A DNA stretch of 64,000 bases from CAIJXB01 sp964439595 (GCA_964439595.1 CAYTOK010000001.1:124001-188000); one strand, 5' to 3'; shown: positions 40,601-49,920, counted from the first letter of the stretch. Notes: generated by a model not told the origin, from the letters alone. Numbers and translations: made by a program.

Positions 40601-43600
40601 CTAATATCACCTCTGGAGGCGCTGTTACGCAAAGTGGGGGAGGAAGCGTTTCTATAGGAGGTAATATTGTTACAACAGGAGACTCTATTAGTTTTGGCAG
40701 CCCTGTAACTGTGACAGCAACGACTACCTGGAATACGACAAGCGGATCTTCTGCAGGAGCTAATATTTCTGTTACAGGAGCTATATCGCAGACAGGATCT
40801 ATCACATTCACAGTCAATGCAGGAACGGGAGGAGCTATTACCTTTTCTGATAATTTATCAGTAAATGCTTTTACCGTATCAAATTGCGCTAGTTTAACAG
40901 TTTCTGGGGTAACAGTGGTTCCGACAGTAACTCTTTCTAATGTGACAACTTCTGCAACTTTTACAGGTTCTGCTACAATCACCTCACTTTCTATGGCAGC
41001 GCAGGGCTATAGCATCGCTTTTAACGGAGGAGGCTCCATTACTAATCCTATAACCTTTGTTAACACAGGGGGGTTGGCTTTTAGTTCGGGGATGACATTT
41101 AGTAATGGAGTAGTAACAGGAACTAATACTGTGTCATTAGGAGGGACGTTCTTAACAAGTAATGCAGCCTTTACTATCTCTTCGGGGGCAACAACGTTAA
41201 CAAATGACACGACTATTTCTACAGGATCCGGTGGTATTACTTTTGGTAGTACATTAAATGGAGGATATTCTCTTCTAGTCACTTCTTCGGGAGCTAGAAC
41301 GTTTAGTGGAATTATCGGAGGAAGTTCTGCTCTTACATCTCTTACTATTAGTGGCAGCGGAGCTGTGATTTTAACAGGTATTGGCGGAGTATCTGCTGGG
41401 GTTTTGGGCTCAACTAGTGTAAATGGTTCTACGGGAGGTATCACTCTAAATGGCAGTATCTACAATGCAGGAGCTCAGACGTATACAGGCAATGCGGTGT
41501 TAGGGGCAAGCATTGCTGTTACAACAAATGGAGGGAATCTTAGTTTTACCGGTACAATAAACCCTACTACGGCATCGGCTCAGAACCTTACTATTACCGC
41601 AGGGATAGGGAATGTGACCTTTGGAGGAGCTGTTGGATCGACAAGGCTAGGAAATCTTCTTATTAATAGCGCAGCTAATGTAACGGCTGCATCTATTAGC
41701 GCGGAGACTCTACAGCAGGTAGCGGGGAGTGGTACAACGACTTTTAATGGAGCTATTAGCACGGTAGCTACAGGAGGAATTAGTTTAACTGGAAGCGCCT
41801 TTGCAATTAATAGCACGATGGATGCAGCAGGTAGCGGACCTATCACTATTAGTAATTCTAGCACGCTTACGATTGCTTCAGGAGCTGATATGAGCGCTGG
41901 AGGTGTCTTTTCTCAAAGTGGTAGCGGTAGCGTTTTTACGGCGGGTAACGTAACCACAGCAGAAAATACTATTAGCTTTGGGGGCCCGCTAACTTTGACG
42001 GGTAATGTAAGCCTTGATACGACAGATGCGGGAGCATCTCCTTTAGGTGCGAACATTTCTATAACAGAAGCAGTAGGTCAAACGGGTACTAGGGCTTTGA
42101 CGGTTAATGCAGGAAGTGTAGGAGGCGTATCTCTATCAGGAGCTTTAGTAGCTAATATTTTTATTGTGACAAATGCAGCAAGTGTAGTTGTCACAGGAGC
42201 TGTAACTCTAGGTTCTCTTACAACAACAGCTGAAGTATATAGCATGACTTTTAACGGCGGCGGCACTATTACAGGGAGCACCACTTTTTTAAATACAGGG
42301 GGACTGGTATTTGGCTCCGGTATGACCTTCACAAATGGTATGAATGCAGGAACTAATGCAACATCGCTTGCTGGAGCTTTTGTTACTACAAATACAACTT
42401 TCTCGATACCGACAGGAGCGATTACCCTAGGAGGGAACACCACTATTTCTACAGGTACAGGGACAATTACTCTTACAAGCACAGTGAATGGAGCACATAC
42501 ATTAGCACTTAGCTCTTCAGGAGCAAAAACCTTTGGTAGTAATGTAGGCGGATCTACCCCTCTTACGAGCTTAACTTCGACTGGTGCTGGCACCTTATCT
42601 TTATTATCCGTAACAACAACAGGCGCTCAAAGCTATACAGATAATGCCATTACATTAAATGGGACTTACACTACGACAGATTCTTCTTTTTCCCTTACAG
42701 GGACAGCTACCACCTTAGCAGGAGATACCATAGTTACAACAGGATCCGGGAATAGTACTTTTAGTACTACAGTAAATGGTGCTGTAGCCCTTACGCTGGT
42801 TTCTACAGGAACAAAAACATTGACTGGAGCTCTTGGGGATACTACTCCTCTTAGTAGTATGACCTCTTCTGGTGTAGGGAGTCTATCTTTACGATCTGTT
42901 ACAACAACAGGGGTGCAGAGTTATAATGATGATACTTCTATTACCTTAAATGGGACCTATACTACGACAGATTCCTTTTTTTCTGTTGGGGGAGCTGTGA
43001 CTTTGGTGGGTAATACTGCGATCATAACAGGTTCCGGAAATATTAGCTTTGGAAGTACTATCAATGGCGTTTATGATTTTGCGGTCACATCGACGGGGAT
43101 AAAAACATTTAGCGGAGCTATTGGTGGTGGTGGAGTTCTTGTAAATACAGTAACTTCTATAGGTGCTGGGACCCTATCCCTGCTGTCTGTTACAACCCTT
43201 GGAGCGCAGACCTATAATGCAGATACTGCAGTTACCTTAAATGGCTCCTATACAACGACAAGCTCTGTTTTTTCCATCTCAGCAGGAGCGGTAACTCTAG
43301 CAGGGGATGTTACAGTTTCAACAGGCTCCGGCGCTATTACTTTTGGAAGTACGGTAGATGGAACTTATAATCTAACGCTCACATCGAGCGCTGCTAAGAC
43401 ATTTGGAGCAGCAGTAGGGGGGGGAACTACGTTAGCTACTTTAACCTCTACAGGGATCGGGACTTTATCTTTATTATCTGTCACTACAACAGGGGGGCAG
43501 ACATATAATACCGACACCGCTGTTTCTTTAAATGGAACTTATACAACTGTAGATTCGACTTTTTCTATTTCTACAGGGGCAGTGACTCTTCTTGGTACTA

Positions 43601-46600
43601 CTACTATTACTACAGGAATAGGGGCTATTGTCTTTGGCAGCACTATCAATGGAAGCTCGGCTTTAAGCATAACATCTACAGGATCAAAAACATTTAGTGG
43701 AGCCATAGGGGGGAGTACCCCACTTGCAAGCGTCCTTTCAGAAGGAGTTGGCACGTTATCTATGCACTCAGTGACAACAGTTGGAGCGCAAACGTATAAT
43801 GAAGATACCGCCATCGCTTTAAATGGAACTTATAGTACTACGGATTCTTCTTTTTCTATCGCCGCAGGAGTTGTGACTTTTGGAGGTAATATTACCATCG
43901 TAACGGGAGCCGGAAGTATTACTTTTGGTAGTACCGCTGATGGAGCCTATAGCTTGAGTGTGTCATCCACAGGAGCTAAAACATTTGGCGCTGCTATTGG
44001 CGGAATCTCTCCTCTTACTTCTATGATTTCCTTAGGAGCTGGAACGTTATCTGTATTTTCAGTAACGACAGTGGGGGCTCAAACTTTTGATAGTGATAGT
44101 AGTGTTACATTACAAGGAAGCTATACTACGACTAATTCTACCTTCTCTATTTCTACGGGAGCAGTAACTCTAGCAGGGGATACTACAGTTTCGACAGGTT
44201 CTGGAACCATTAGCTTTGGGGGTGCTGTAAATGGAGCTCACAACTTGACTATAGGATCTACAGCAACAAAGACATTTTCAGCCGTCGTTGGAGGGACTGC
44301 TCCTCTAACGGCTCTATCTTCTACGGGAGCTGGGACCCTATTGATGTTATCTGTTACAACAATAGGGGCGCAGAGCTCTAGTGCAGATACAGCTGTTACA
44401 CTTAACGGGACATATACCACAACAGATTCTGCGTTTTCTATTGCAGTAGGTAATGTCACCCTTGCATCTAATAGTACAATTACTGTAGGAATAGGGGCAA
44501 TTACACTAGGAGGAAATGTCAATGGAGCTTTTTCCCTAACTCTAGATTCTACAGGAGCAAAAACTATAGGGGGAGCTGTAGGAGGGACCACACCTCTTGC
44601 CTCCTTGACATCTACAGGAGTCGGGACTCTCAGTTTGCATTCTATTATAACAACGGGGGCACAAACCTACGATAGTGACACGGCAGTTACGTTAAATGGA
44701 TCCTATACTACCACAAATTCTGCTTTTTCAGTGGCGGCGGGTGCTGTAACGCTAACGGCCAATACTTCTATAGGCACTGGATCTGCAAACATTACTCTTG
44801 GCAGTACCGTTAACGGTATATTTAGTTTGACGTTAACATCTGCAGGAGCTAAATCTATTGGAGGTGCGGCTGGAGGGACTGCCTCATTAACTAGTTTAAC
44901 TTCCCTAGGAGCTGGTACGTTAAGTTTACATTCAGTGACAACGACAGGAGTACAGACATATGATACGGATGTAGTAGTTACGTTAAACGGTAGCTATGTT
45001 ACGGCAAATTCTCCTTTTTCTATTGCTACCGGTTCTGTAACTCTTGCAGGAGATAGTACGATTAATACAGGTACAGGTAATGTGGGCTTTGGAGCCGAGA
45101 TAAACGGAGCTTTTGCTCTTTCTATTTTCGCCAGCACCGGCACCGTTTCTTTAACAGGTGTTGGCGGAACCACTCCTATCGGGAATTTAGCGGTGACAGG
45201 TTCTACGGTAAACTTGGGTGGTAATGTAACTTTAGCTAGCACAAAGACGCTCACTATAACTAATTCTAGTACATGGACCATCGGTAACTTCACTCTTACA
45301 GCTCCAGGTGGGATTACACAAAATGGATCTGCTGGGATCACATTATCCGGCGATGTAGTCTTTTTGACAACCGACGGTAGCGTTAACTTTGCTAGGCTAA
45401 TTAATGGACCTGGAGCGTTAACTATTACAGCTGGAGCAGGATCGATATCTTTAGCCGCTCTTGGAACAGGAACAAGCTTAGGTAATGTGGCGGTGTTAGG
45501 ATCTACAGTAAATCTAGGGGGTGTTATTATCCTTGCTGCTACCAAAACTCTTACGGTGACTAACTCTGCTATCTGGACTATTGGTAACTTTACCTTAACA
45601 GCGCCTGGTGGTATCACGCAAAATGGTAGCGGTACAACAACTTTATCTGGCGATGTCACACTAAATACGACAAATAATAATGTGACTTTTGGATCGGTAA
45701 TTAATGGACCCGGAGCTTTGACTGTTCCCATAGGAACAGGAAATGCCTCTTTTGGAGGATTTGGAAGTGGAGCTTCCCTTGGGTCTTTAGTCATTACAGC
45801 TGCTGCCGTGAATTTAGGAGGATCTACGACGCTGAGTGCTACGAAAACTTTGACCATCACAAATTCAGGAACCTGGACTTCTGATATTGCTACGATCACA
45901 GCACCTGGTGGGGTTACACAAAATGGAGCAGGCAGCATTGTTTTATCCGGTGATACTAACTTTATTACAACTAATAATGCAGTTAATTTTGCTTCTAGTA
46001 TAGATGGTCCTGGAGGCATAGGGATCACTGCAGGCTCTGGAGTTATTACATTTACGCAAAGTCTTGGAGCAGGAGTGCGTCTAGGTGCTATTACAATTGT
46101 AAGTGGATCTAATATCACTGCTTCAGGACAGATTAGATCTGCATCACTGAATATTGCAAGTGCTATAGGAACTACGACTTTTACAGGATTATTAAATACC
46201 AATGGAATAAGTGGAATTAGCCTATCAGGAGATATATTTAGTTTTGCAAGCACAATTAACACTTCTGGAACAGGGCCCCTTACTTTAGTACATACTGGGG
46301 TGGCCACCTTTAATGGCAATTTAACCCTTGACGGGGCTTTTAATGAGAGTGGATCTGGAGGTACGGTACAGTTAGGAGGCAATATCACAACAACGGGAGA
46401 TATTATTCACTTCACAAATGTGCTTAATATAACTACGAATATTGAGATGGTCACTCTAGGAGGTGGTATCGCATTTAATAGCAACTTAACTAGCACAGGC
46501 GGGGTTTATAATCTTACTTTAAATGCTTGTACTGGCGGGGCTATTAATGCACAAGATTTAGGTAGCGCTTCACATCCTCTTGGCACTTTTACAGCCACAG

Positions 46601-49600
46601 CCGTTTTTGTGAGCATTGGGACACTCTATGCTGGCTCTCAAAGCACTAATAATTGTGGAGGTAGCGTTGCTTTATTTGGGACGTATGATACAGGAGGAGC
46701 AGACTTCCTTATTCCTGGCAATGCTACCTTAGTGGGAGATGTAACTATTAATGCTGGAACCGGTAACATTATTTTTGTAGGAACAACAAATGGCGCTTTT
46801 TCTTTAACAGCTAATAGCACGGGTACCACGGCATTTGGAGGGATTATAGGAGGAGCAACGCCTCTTGCGGCTTTCACTACAAATGGGGGAGGCTCTTCTA
46901 GCTTTTATGGCATTGTGACAACAGGAGCGCAAAGTTTAGGGGATGCTAATATTTCTTTAAGAGGAGATTTTCAAACAACAAATTCTTCTTTTACAGCAGC
47001 TGGAGCTGTGACGCTTGGTGCTAATACAGCAGTTGCAACAGGTTCCGGGACTGTTGGATTTAATAGCACCGTAGATGGACCCTATACATTAGGTGTTACA
47101 AGCACTGGAGGAAGAACGTTTAGTGGCAGCATAGGAGGAAGTACCGCTTTATCTGCTGTTACTACAACTGGCACTGCAAGTGAAAGCTTTGTTAATGTAA
47201 GAACAATAGGAAGTCAATCCTTGGGAGGAAGCCCGATCATTTTAAATGGTGTTTATACAAGTAATAGTGACGGCTCCTTTAACATACCAGGAGATGCTTT
47301 ACTAGGAGGAGATGTCACTGTTAATGTAGGCGCTGGCAATATTTATTTTTCTAATACGGTGAATGGAGCACATAATTTTATTTTAAATAGTACCGGAAGT
47401 ACCACTCTTTCTGGAAATCTAGGAGAAACAACTCCTTTAACAACTATTACAACAAGTGCGGGAGGCAGCGCTATACTTGGAGGGAACATTACAACAACAG
47501 GAGCGCAGTCTTATGAAGATACGACTCTTTCTATGGGTGGAACGTTTACTACAAGTAATGCACCATTTACAGTGGCAGGAACAGCTACTTTAACGGCAGC
47601 TACAACTGTATCTGCAGGTACAGGGGCTGTATCTTTTGCTGCAGTAGGAGGAACTACAGCTGGAGTGGAAGACCTTTTAATAACAGGAGGGAGTATTGCC
47701 TTTACAGGAAATGTTGGTGCTACAATAGGTTTAGGTGAGATGACTCTTACAGGGACAAGCTATACGTTTTCTGTTAATGCTACAGCACTTGCACTACATA
47801 TACTCGCCGCCGGAAACCTCACTGTCGTTGACACGCTTACAGTCGGTCAGCTTACAACCGTAACAGATAGCTACGCTATAAACTTAGGCGAAGCTACTAT
47901 CGGTTCAGATACAACCTTTAATAATACAGGCACTTTGACGGCCAGAAACTTAACGTCATCAGGCTTCTTATTCTCTACTTTTCCAAGTATGAATAGTATG
48001 ACAGGTAGTGTAATTAGTACAGGTAATATGATCTTTAGTAATGTTTCTTCAGCAGATGCTACCTTCACCACAAATGGAGGGAATTTTACCGTAAATGGCA
48101 CTTTAAATGCTACTGCCTTGGGGGATAACGTAACTATAGATGCAGGAGCAGGAGTTGTTTCTATTTTTGGCCTTATAGGTGATACAATTGGTGTAGGAGA
48201 TTTATCTATCACGGGAAGTTCATTTACTGCTTCCTCTGCCATTTCTATACTTGGCAACATGACCTTTGCCGTTGCAGGGACAACTTCTCTTCAAGCTGTT
48301 AGCACGGGAGGCTCCTTTACGCAGACGGGGGGAGTCCTTAGTTTAGCAGGGGATTTGATATCTGGCCATAACTTTATCTCTATAGGGGGTCTTGTCACTA
48401 TTTTAGCAGATTTGACCATCACTACTATAGATAATGCAGACATTACCTTAGGGGATGATCTTACAGGAGCCTTTACCTTAATACTCAGTGCAGGGGATAG
48501 CGGCAATGTATCGTTCCAGGGTATAGATGTAGAATCCACTGTTATACATGGAGATACTATCTCACAAAATGGAGATGTAGTTGCTACTGGGACTGTTCTT
48601 TATAATAGTAATCTTCAGCTTTTTGGTGACATTACAGCAGGCACAGTTACTATAGATAGTGCTCTTATTCTAAGGACAGCAAACGCTTCCATTACAGCAA
48701 CGGGAAGTGGTGGAGTTACTATGTCAAGTACGGCAGATAGTAGCAACCCTGCTTATAGCTTGACGATTACGGCGTTAAATGGACCTATTACTTTTGTAGG
48801 AAATGTTGGAGTGTCAGGACCTTTTAATAATTTGACTATGAGCGCTGCAAGCGTTGAGATGGATGCTAATATAGGAGCAGTCGGTGATTTAGGAGTTATT
48901 GGATCCCTTGATCTCACTGCAACAGGAACTATCCTTATGCATTCTACGACAGTTGCTGCTAATGCGCAAAGCTATAGTGCAAGTAGTATGGAAATGGATG
49001 TTTCTGGTGTGATGCTCTTTAAAGCGCTAGCCTCAGGAGTTAGCTTTAACACTCCCATAAGGCTAGTAGCCGATACAAGCTTGACAGTAGAAGTTGGATC
49101 TGGAGATGTAACTCTATCTAATCTGCAGGCAGATGCTTTTGGCAGTGTGGCAATAAATACGGTAGCAGGAACTCTTTATATAGGAAACATTGGCACGGTT
49201 AACCCTATTGGAGGCCTTGCGATAGATGTTACTGCTGTCAGTCTAACAGGAAATATTTCAGCTACAGGAAAGATGTTGTTTAAAGCTTTTGGAGATATTG
49301 AAAATCCTGGGCAGTTTACTATTGCAGATACGACAATAGAGGCGATTTTTATTGATTCTATAAATAGCAGCATAGGTACATCCCTTCTACCGATGATCAT
49401 AGATTTCCCAAATGCGCAAACATTTATTGGCGCTATTGGGCCCGGGTATTTTACAGGAACCGCATTAGGTAATATTCTTTACTGCGATCCGCAAGAACTA
49501 CCAGACTTTTTGGTACTTAACGGTACCACGATTACTTGTAGTTCACCACCACCACCACCTCCTCCCCCGCCGCCGCCACCACCACCGCCAGTACCAGCCC

Positions 49601-49830
49601 ACCATAGCATACGAGTTCCAGCAAACATATATTTTGTTCCAGGGGTCACAACAGAGCAAGGTAGCCTTGCCGGAGAGATGTACTTCTTCCCGGACTTTGT
49701 AGAGGAGAACATAGTAGATAGAAATGCTCCCGTCTACTATATCCCACAAGCTAAGGTTACTGCTACGAATGAGGTAGTGGGATCTGAAAAAATGGATAAA
49801 CTAAATCTTATAGAGCGGGTGGCAGTTTAA
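34654..49830 (+). CDS. TpsA2, giant filamentous-haemagglutinin-like exoprotein
   Basis: This is an uninterrupted reading frame of 5,058 residues. The more likely start is ATG 34684, which gives a signal peptide with Lys-Arg-Ile-Lys and a Ser-Leu-Phe-Pro-Thr-Leu-Ala-Phe-Ser end. The TPS domain (to about residue 430) has Asn-Pro-Ser-Gly-Ile and ends at Gln-Trp-Leu-Ile-Asp-Pro. The first third is made of units of about 100 residues with Ile-Thr-Ala-Pro-Gly-Gly-Ile-Thr-Gln-Asn-Gly. The middle has units of about 95 residues with Gln-Thr-Tyr-Asn-x-Asp-x-Ala-Val-Thr-Leu-Asn-Gly. The last 1,250 or so residues closely match TpsA1. The end has Cys-x17-Cys, 15 prolines and the shared tail. It has no own tpsB, so export by the TpsB at 16.3 kb is inferred. 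It is a probable surface adhesin. Confidence 0.9.
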   Translation: MDFLCLVCICMKRIKIDFSLMLFLVILSLFPTLAFSLPKVEKVISGEADFIRVEEKSLEITTSDKAIINYDSFDIGPLERVRFIQPSSKSCVLNRVNGVDPSSILGSLDANGKVFLVNPSGIYFGPGASINVGSLVVSTLDILDQDFLEDHFHFSSAKGLKNSFIHNLGNITASEGSIVLLAPHIRNEGVITANAGKVLFASVESVTLDFSGDGLMSFMVEGDLEEAVIEHLGTLYAGEVFMKLKVANKAIRDIINTDGIVEGSRIVKENGFIHIVSTSNIKATSISIDGDFGSKVQIEGSIDAANLSFGGEGGVVKILGDHIRLEGASIDASGDLAGGGVFIGGNYKGEGPLRNALTNFMDETSVIKADSITSGDGGRVILWADDTTLFSGQIFARGGAFGGNGGFVETSGKVHLVVGEKAQVNTLALKGEIGQWLIDPTTITISGAGSGSLLDAADCTNIATAVTITAATINGAVSNVTLCAVTSITQDAGQTINITSPGVGITFQAATGAAMTTTLNDSITTNGGNIVFSGSSNPVVLGADVTLTSTGGNISVAGTINGAHDLTLSAGAGSVSLGGVGGTTSLGDLAVTAGIVNLGGAVTLAVSKALTVANAGVWTIGNYTITAPGGITQSGSGTTTMSGDATFVTTDSSVTFAAAMNGSGGLTITAGTGAISLTGVGTATHFGNLAVAGSTVNFGGIVNLDIGKVLTVTNSGVWTITSTTITAHTGIMQNGTGTTTLSGDVTLASTNNPITFNTVINGSGALSITAGTGAVSLRGLGTGTALGNLSVIGSTVNLGGTVTLASAMSLTVVNSGIWTIGNVTITAPDGIVQVGTGSVTLSANATLVTTDGLVFFTRAINGPGDFTVNAGVEAVSLNALGTTTSIGNVVITASTVNLGGTVTLSASKSLTITNSDIWTIGNFTITAPGGITQNGIATTTLSGDVTLNTSGNNGNIAFSRIINGPGALSVNSGTGSVSMATLGVTTSLGSISVISGALNFGGNVTLAATKTLAVTNSGVWTSSSCTITAPGGITQSGSSTITISGGTVTQSTTNNAVTLGGAISGPGSLTISAGTGAVSMSVAGTSLGNLAITGSTVDIGGSLVISGALTITNSALWTIGNLTVTAPSRITQNGSGLVSLTGNTVMTSNSSIFSSVSFSSSINGAASLSVTCAGSLSFSTLGDTIPLGNVSLTGTDMSLNGAITLSSGSSLTITNSNPCTMAGSTVIAPGGITQNGSNTVTLSSNMTFTTTNSPVAFTRNIDGPGDLIVAAGTGAVSFGGIGANTTLGTLTITGSTVNLGSSVSLASSKVLTVTNSGTWTIPGASISAPGGIIQNGSGGINLTSSGASLSTSNTNISLQGSITGTTNNTQGLTVGAGTGGITLGGTVGTLSIKLAAISFTSNALSFGGNVYGASTLLLQPSTSSLSIGIGDGTGVYSLSTATLGYLQSGFTQITIGSSSGSGTITIGTSGVIFTDPVIIRAPSAGGAIVVNGQITGNDNASIYLDGPGATTTLKANIVTAGNSITISDSVVLGGGGVTSVSLDTTSGSPTGANIIISGAVQDSSAGATDFILNAGTGGSVTLNNHIGNTTALKSFTSTFGTTMTANIVRTTGNQTYSGSGSGGTLSLYGGTYTTTGNGSFIVNAGAVVVLRVSTTVTTGSGAISFGSTVNAFDTGVDIESLTVTSTGAKTFSGVVGGTGVLSTLTSTGAGSLSLRSVTTLGAQTYNTDTAVTLNGTYTTTDSTFSILVGNTTLSGNTTVSTGSALIRFGGTINGASSLTVSTTGTQTFSGIIGGTAALTSLSVNGIGVVTLTGIGGVSAGVSGATTINGSTGGITLNGSIYNANGQTYTGDVVLGSTISMATNGGNLLFSGTVSGTSASSQGLTIGAGVGNITFTGTIGSTRLGDLVISSAGIVTAGSSITAATLQQQAGSGSTIFNGAIDTQAVGGVNLTGSIFTINSTVTTGTSGTVTFVNSGALTIISGANITSGGAVTQSGGGSVSIGGNIVTTGDSISFGSPVTVTATTTWNTTSGSSAGANISVTGAISQTGSITFTVNAGTGGAITFSDNLSVNAFTVSNCASLTVSGVTVVPTVTLSNVTTSATFTGSATITSLSMAAQGYSIAFNGGGSITNPITFVNTGGLAFSSGMTFSNGVVTGTNTVSLGGTFLTSNAAFTISSGATTLTNDTTISTGSGGITFGSTLNGGYSLLVTSSGARTFSGIIGGSSALTSLTISGSGAVILTGIGGVSAGVLGSTSVNGSTGGITLNGSIYNAGAQTYTGNAVLGASIAVTTNGGNLSFTGTINPTTASAQNLTITAGIGNVTFGGAVGSTRLGNLLINSAANVTAASISAETLQQVAGSGTTTFNGAISTVATGGISLTGSAFAINSTMDAAGSGPITISNSSTLTIASGADMSAGGVFSQSGSGSVFTAGNVTTAENTISFGGPLTLTGNVSLDTTDAGASPLGANISITEAVGQTGTRALTVNAGSVGGVSLSGALVANIFIVTNAASVVVTGAVTLGSLTTTAEVYSMTFNGGGTITGSTTFLNTGGLVFGSGMTFTNGMNAGTNATSLAGAFVTTNTTFSIPTGAITLGGNTTISTGTGTITLTSTVNGAHTLALSSSGAKTFGSNVGGSTPLTSLTSTGAGTLSLLSVTTTGAQSYTDNAITLNGTYTTTDSSFSLTGTATTLAGDTIVTTGSGNSTFSTTVNGAVALTLVSTGTKTLTGALGDTTPLSSMTSSGVGSLSLRSVTTTGVQSYNDDTSITLNGTYTTTDSFFSVGGAVTLVGNTAIITGSGNISFGSTINGVYDFAVTSTGIKTFSGAIGGGGVLVNTVTSIGAGTLSLLSVTTLGAQTYNADTAVTLNGSYTTTSSVFSISAGAVTLAGDVTVSTGSGAITFGSTVDGTYNLTLTSSAAKTFGAAVGGGTTLATLTSTGIGTLSLLSVTTTGGQTYNTDTAVSLNGTYTTVDSTFSISTGAVTLLGTTTITTGIGAIVFGSTINGSSALSITSTGSKTFSGAIGGSTPLASVLSEGVGTLSMHSVTTVGAQTYNEDTAIALNGTYSTTDSSFSIAAGVVTFGGNITIVTGAGSITFGSTADGAYSLSVSSTGAKTFGAAIGGISPLTSMISLGAGTLSVFSVTTVGAQTFDSDSSVTLQGSYTTTNSTFSISTGAVTLAGDTTVSTGSGTISFGGAVNGAHNLTIGSTATKTFSAVVGGTAPLTALSSTGAGTLLMLSVTTIGAQSSSADTAVTLNGTYTTTDSAFSIAVGNVTLASNSTITVGIGAITLGGNVNGAFSLTLDSTGAKTIGGAVGGTTPLASLTSTGVGTLSLHSIITTGAQTYDSDTAVTLNGSYTTTNSAFSVAAGAVTLTANTSIGTGSANITLGSTVNGIFSLTLTSAGAKSIGGAAGGTASLTSLTSLGAGTLSLHSVTTTGVQTYDTDVVVTLNGSYVTANSPFSIATGSVTLAGDSTINTGTGNVGFGAEINGAFALSIFASTGTVSLTGVGGTTPIGNLAVTGSTVNLGGNVTLASTKTLTITNSSTWTIGNFTLTAPGGITQNGSAGITLSGDVVFLTTDGSVNFARLINGPGALTITAGAGSISLAALGTGTSLGNVAVLGSTVNLGGVIILAATKTLTVTNSAIWTIGNFTLTAPGGITQNGSGTTTLSGDVTLNTTNNNVTFGSVINGPGALTVPIGTGNASFGGFGSGASLGSLVITAAAVNLGGSTTLSATKTLTITNSGTWTSDIATITAPGGVTQNGAGSIVLSGDTNFITTNNAVNFASSIDGPGGIGITAGSGVITFTQSLGAGVRLGAITIVSGSNITASGQIRSASLNIASAIGTTTFTGLLNTNGISGISLSGDIFSFASTINTSGTGPLTLVHTGVATFNGNLTLDGAFNESGSGGTVQLGGNITTTGDIIHFTNVLNITTNIEMVTLGGGIAFNSNLTSTGGVYNLTLNACTGGAINAQDLGSASHPLGTFTATAVFVSIGTLYAGSQSTNNCGGSVALFGTYDTGGADFLIPGNATLVGDVTINAGTGNIIFVGTTNGAFSLTANSTGTTAFGGIIGGATPLAAFTTNGGGSSSFYGIVTTGAQSLGDANISLRGDFQTTNSSFTAAGAVTLGANTAVATGSGTVGFNSTVDGPYTLGVTSTGGRTFSGSIGGSTALSAVTTTGTASESFVNVRTIGSQSLGGSPIILNGVYTSNSDGSFNIPGDALLGGDVTVNVGAGNIYFSNTVNGAHNFILNSTGSTTLSGNLGETTPLTTITTSAGGSAILGGNITTTGAQSYEDTTLSMGGTFTTSNAPFTVAGTATLTAATTVSAGTGAVSFAAVGGTTAGVEDLLITGGSIAFTGNVGATIGLGEMTLTGTSYTFSVNATALALHILAAGNLTVVDTLTVGQLTTVTDSYAINLGEATIGSDTTFNNTGTLTARNLTSSGFLFSTFPSMNSMTGSVISTGNMIFSNVSSADATFTTNGGNFTVNGTLNATALGDNVTIDAGAGVVSIFGLIGDTIGVGDLSITGSSFTASSAISILGNMTFAVAGTTSLQAVSTGGSFTQTGGVLSLAGDLISGHNFISIGGLVTILADLTITTIDNADITLGDDLTGAFTLILSAGDSGNVSFQGIDVESTVIHGDTISQNGDVVATGTVLYNSNLQLFGDITAGTVTIDSALILRTANASITATGSGGVTMSSTADSSNPAYSLTITALNGPITFVGNVGVSGPFNNLTMSAASVEMDANIGAVGDLGVIGSLDLTATGTILMHSTTVAANAQSYSASSMEMDVSGVMLFKALASGVSFNTPIRLVADTSLTVEVGSGDVTLSNLQADAFGSVAINTVAGTLYIGNIGTVNPIGGLAIDVTAVSLTGNISATGKMLFKAFGDIENPGQFTIADTTIEAIFIDSINSSIGTSLLPMIIDFPNAQTFIGAIGPGYFTGTALGNILYCDPQELPDFLVLNGTTITCSSPPPPPPPPPPPPPPPVPAHHSIRVPANIYFVPGVTTEQGSLAGEMYFFPDFVEENIVDRNAPVYYIPQAKVTATNEVVGSEKMDKLNLIERVAV
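36480..38690 (+). repeat. Diverged repeats of about 100 residues in TpsA2, first array
   Basis: A block of roughly 300 bp recurs with the theme Leu-Thr-Val-x-Asn-Ser-x-x-Trp-Thr-Ile-Gly-Asn, then Ile-Thr-Ala-Pro-Gly-Gly-Ile-Thr-Gln-Asn-Gly, then Asn-Gly-Pro-Gly. The theme returns at 45,180-46,010. Copies are diverged, so the array is older than the near-identical repeats of TpsA1. Confidence 0.75.
42540..45060 (+). repeat. Repeats of about 95 residues in TpsA2, second array
   Basis: Eight or more successive units contain Ser-Thr-Gly-Ala-Gly-Thr-Leu-Ser-Leu-x-Ser-Val-Thr-Thr, Gln-Thr-Tyr-Asn and Leu-Asn-Gly-Thr-Tyr-Thr-Thr-Thr-Asp-Ser. They correspond to the 285-bp units of TpsA1 but are more diverged from each other. 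Confidence 0.75.
49546..49590 (+). repeat. Polyproline tract (15 codons) in tpsA2
   Basis: Fifteen consecutive CCN codons of mixed third base follow the second Cys of the C-terminal pair. The corresponding tract in tpsA1 (32476-32490) has five. The tract length can vary in frame by slippage or recombination. Confidence 0.9.
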
Positions 49831-49843
49831 AGAAGCTGTTTGG

Positions 49844-49859
49844 TGTATTGCTTTATTGT
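49844..49859. repeat. Octamer iterons just after tpsA2
   Basis: TGTATTGC followed by TTTATTGT begins 13 bp after the tpsA2 stop, in the same relative place as the array after tpsA1. Confidence 0.5.
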
Positions 49860-49886
49860 TTTCTATGGTTTAGATCGTCATTTAAG

Positions 49887-49920
49887 GAAGGATTCTATAT
49901 AATGGAGCCTTCTGCTTTTT
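49887..49920 (+). terminator. Possible terminator after tpsA2
   Basis: GAAGG-A-TT pairs with GA-G-CCTTC across a 9-base loop, with one mismatch, and is followed shortly by a T5 run. It is the only terminator-like structure between tpsA2 and the nuclease remnant. Confidence 0.45.

Noticed and set aside
49479..49749. Glycine-rich and Trp/Arg-rich minus-strand frames at the end of tpsA2
   Set aside because: They are the complement of the polyproline codons and the tail and have no independent evidence of being genes.
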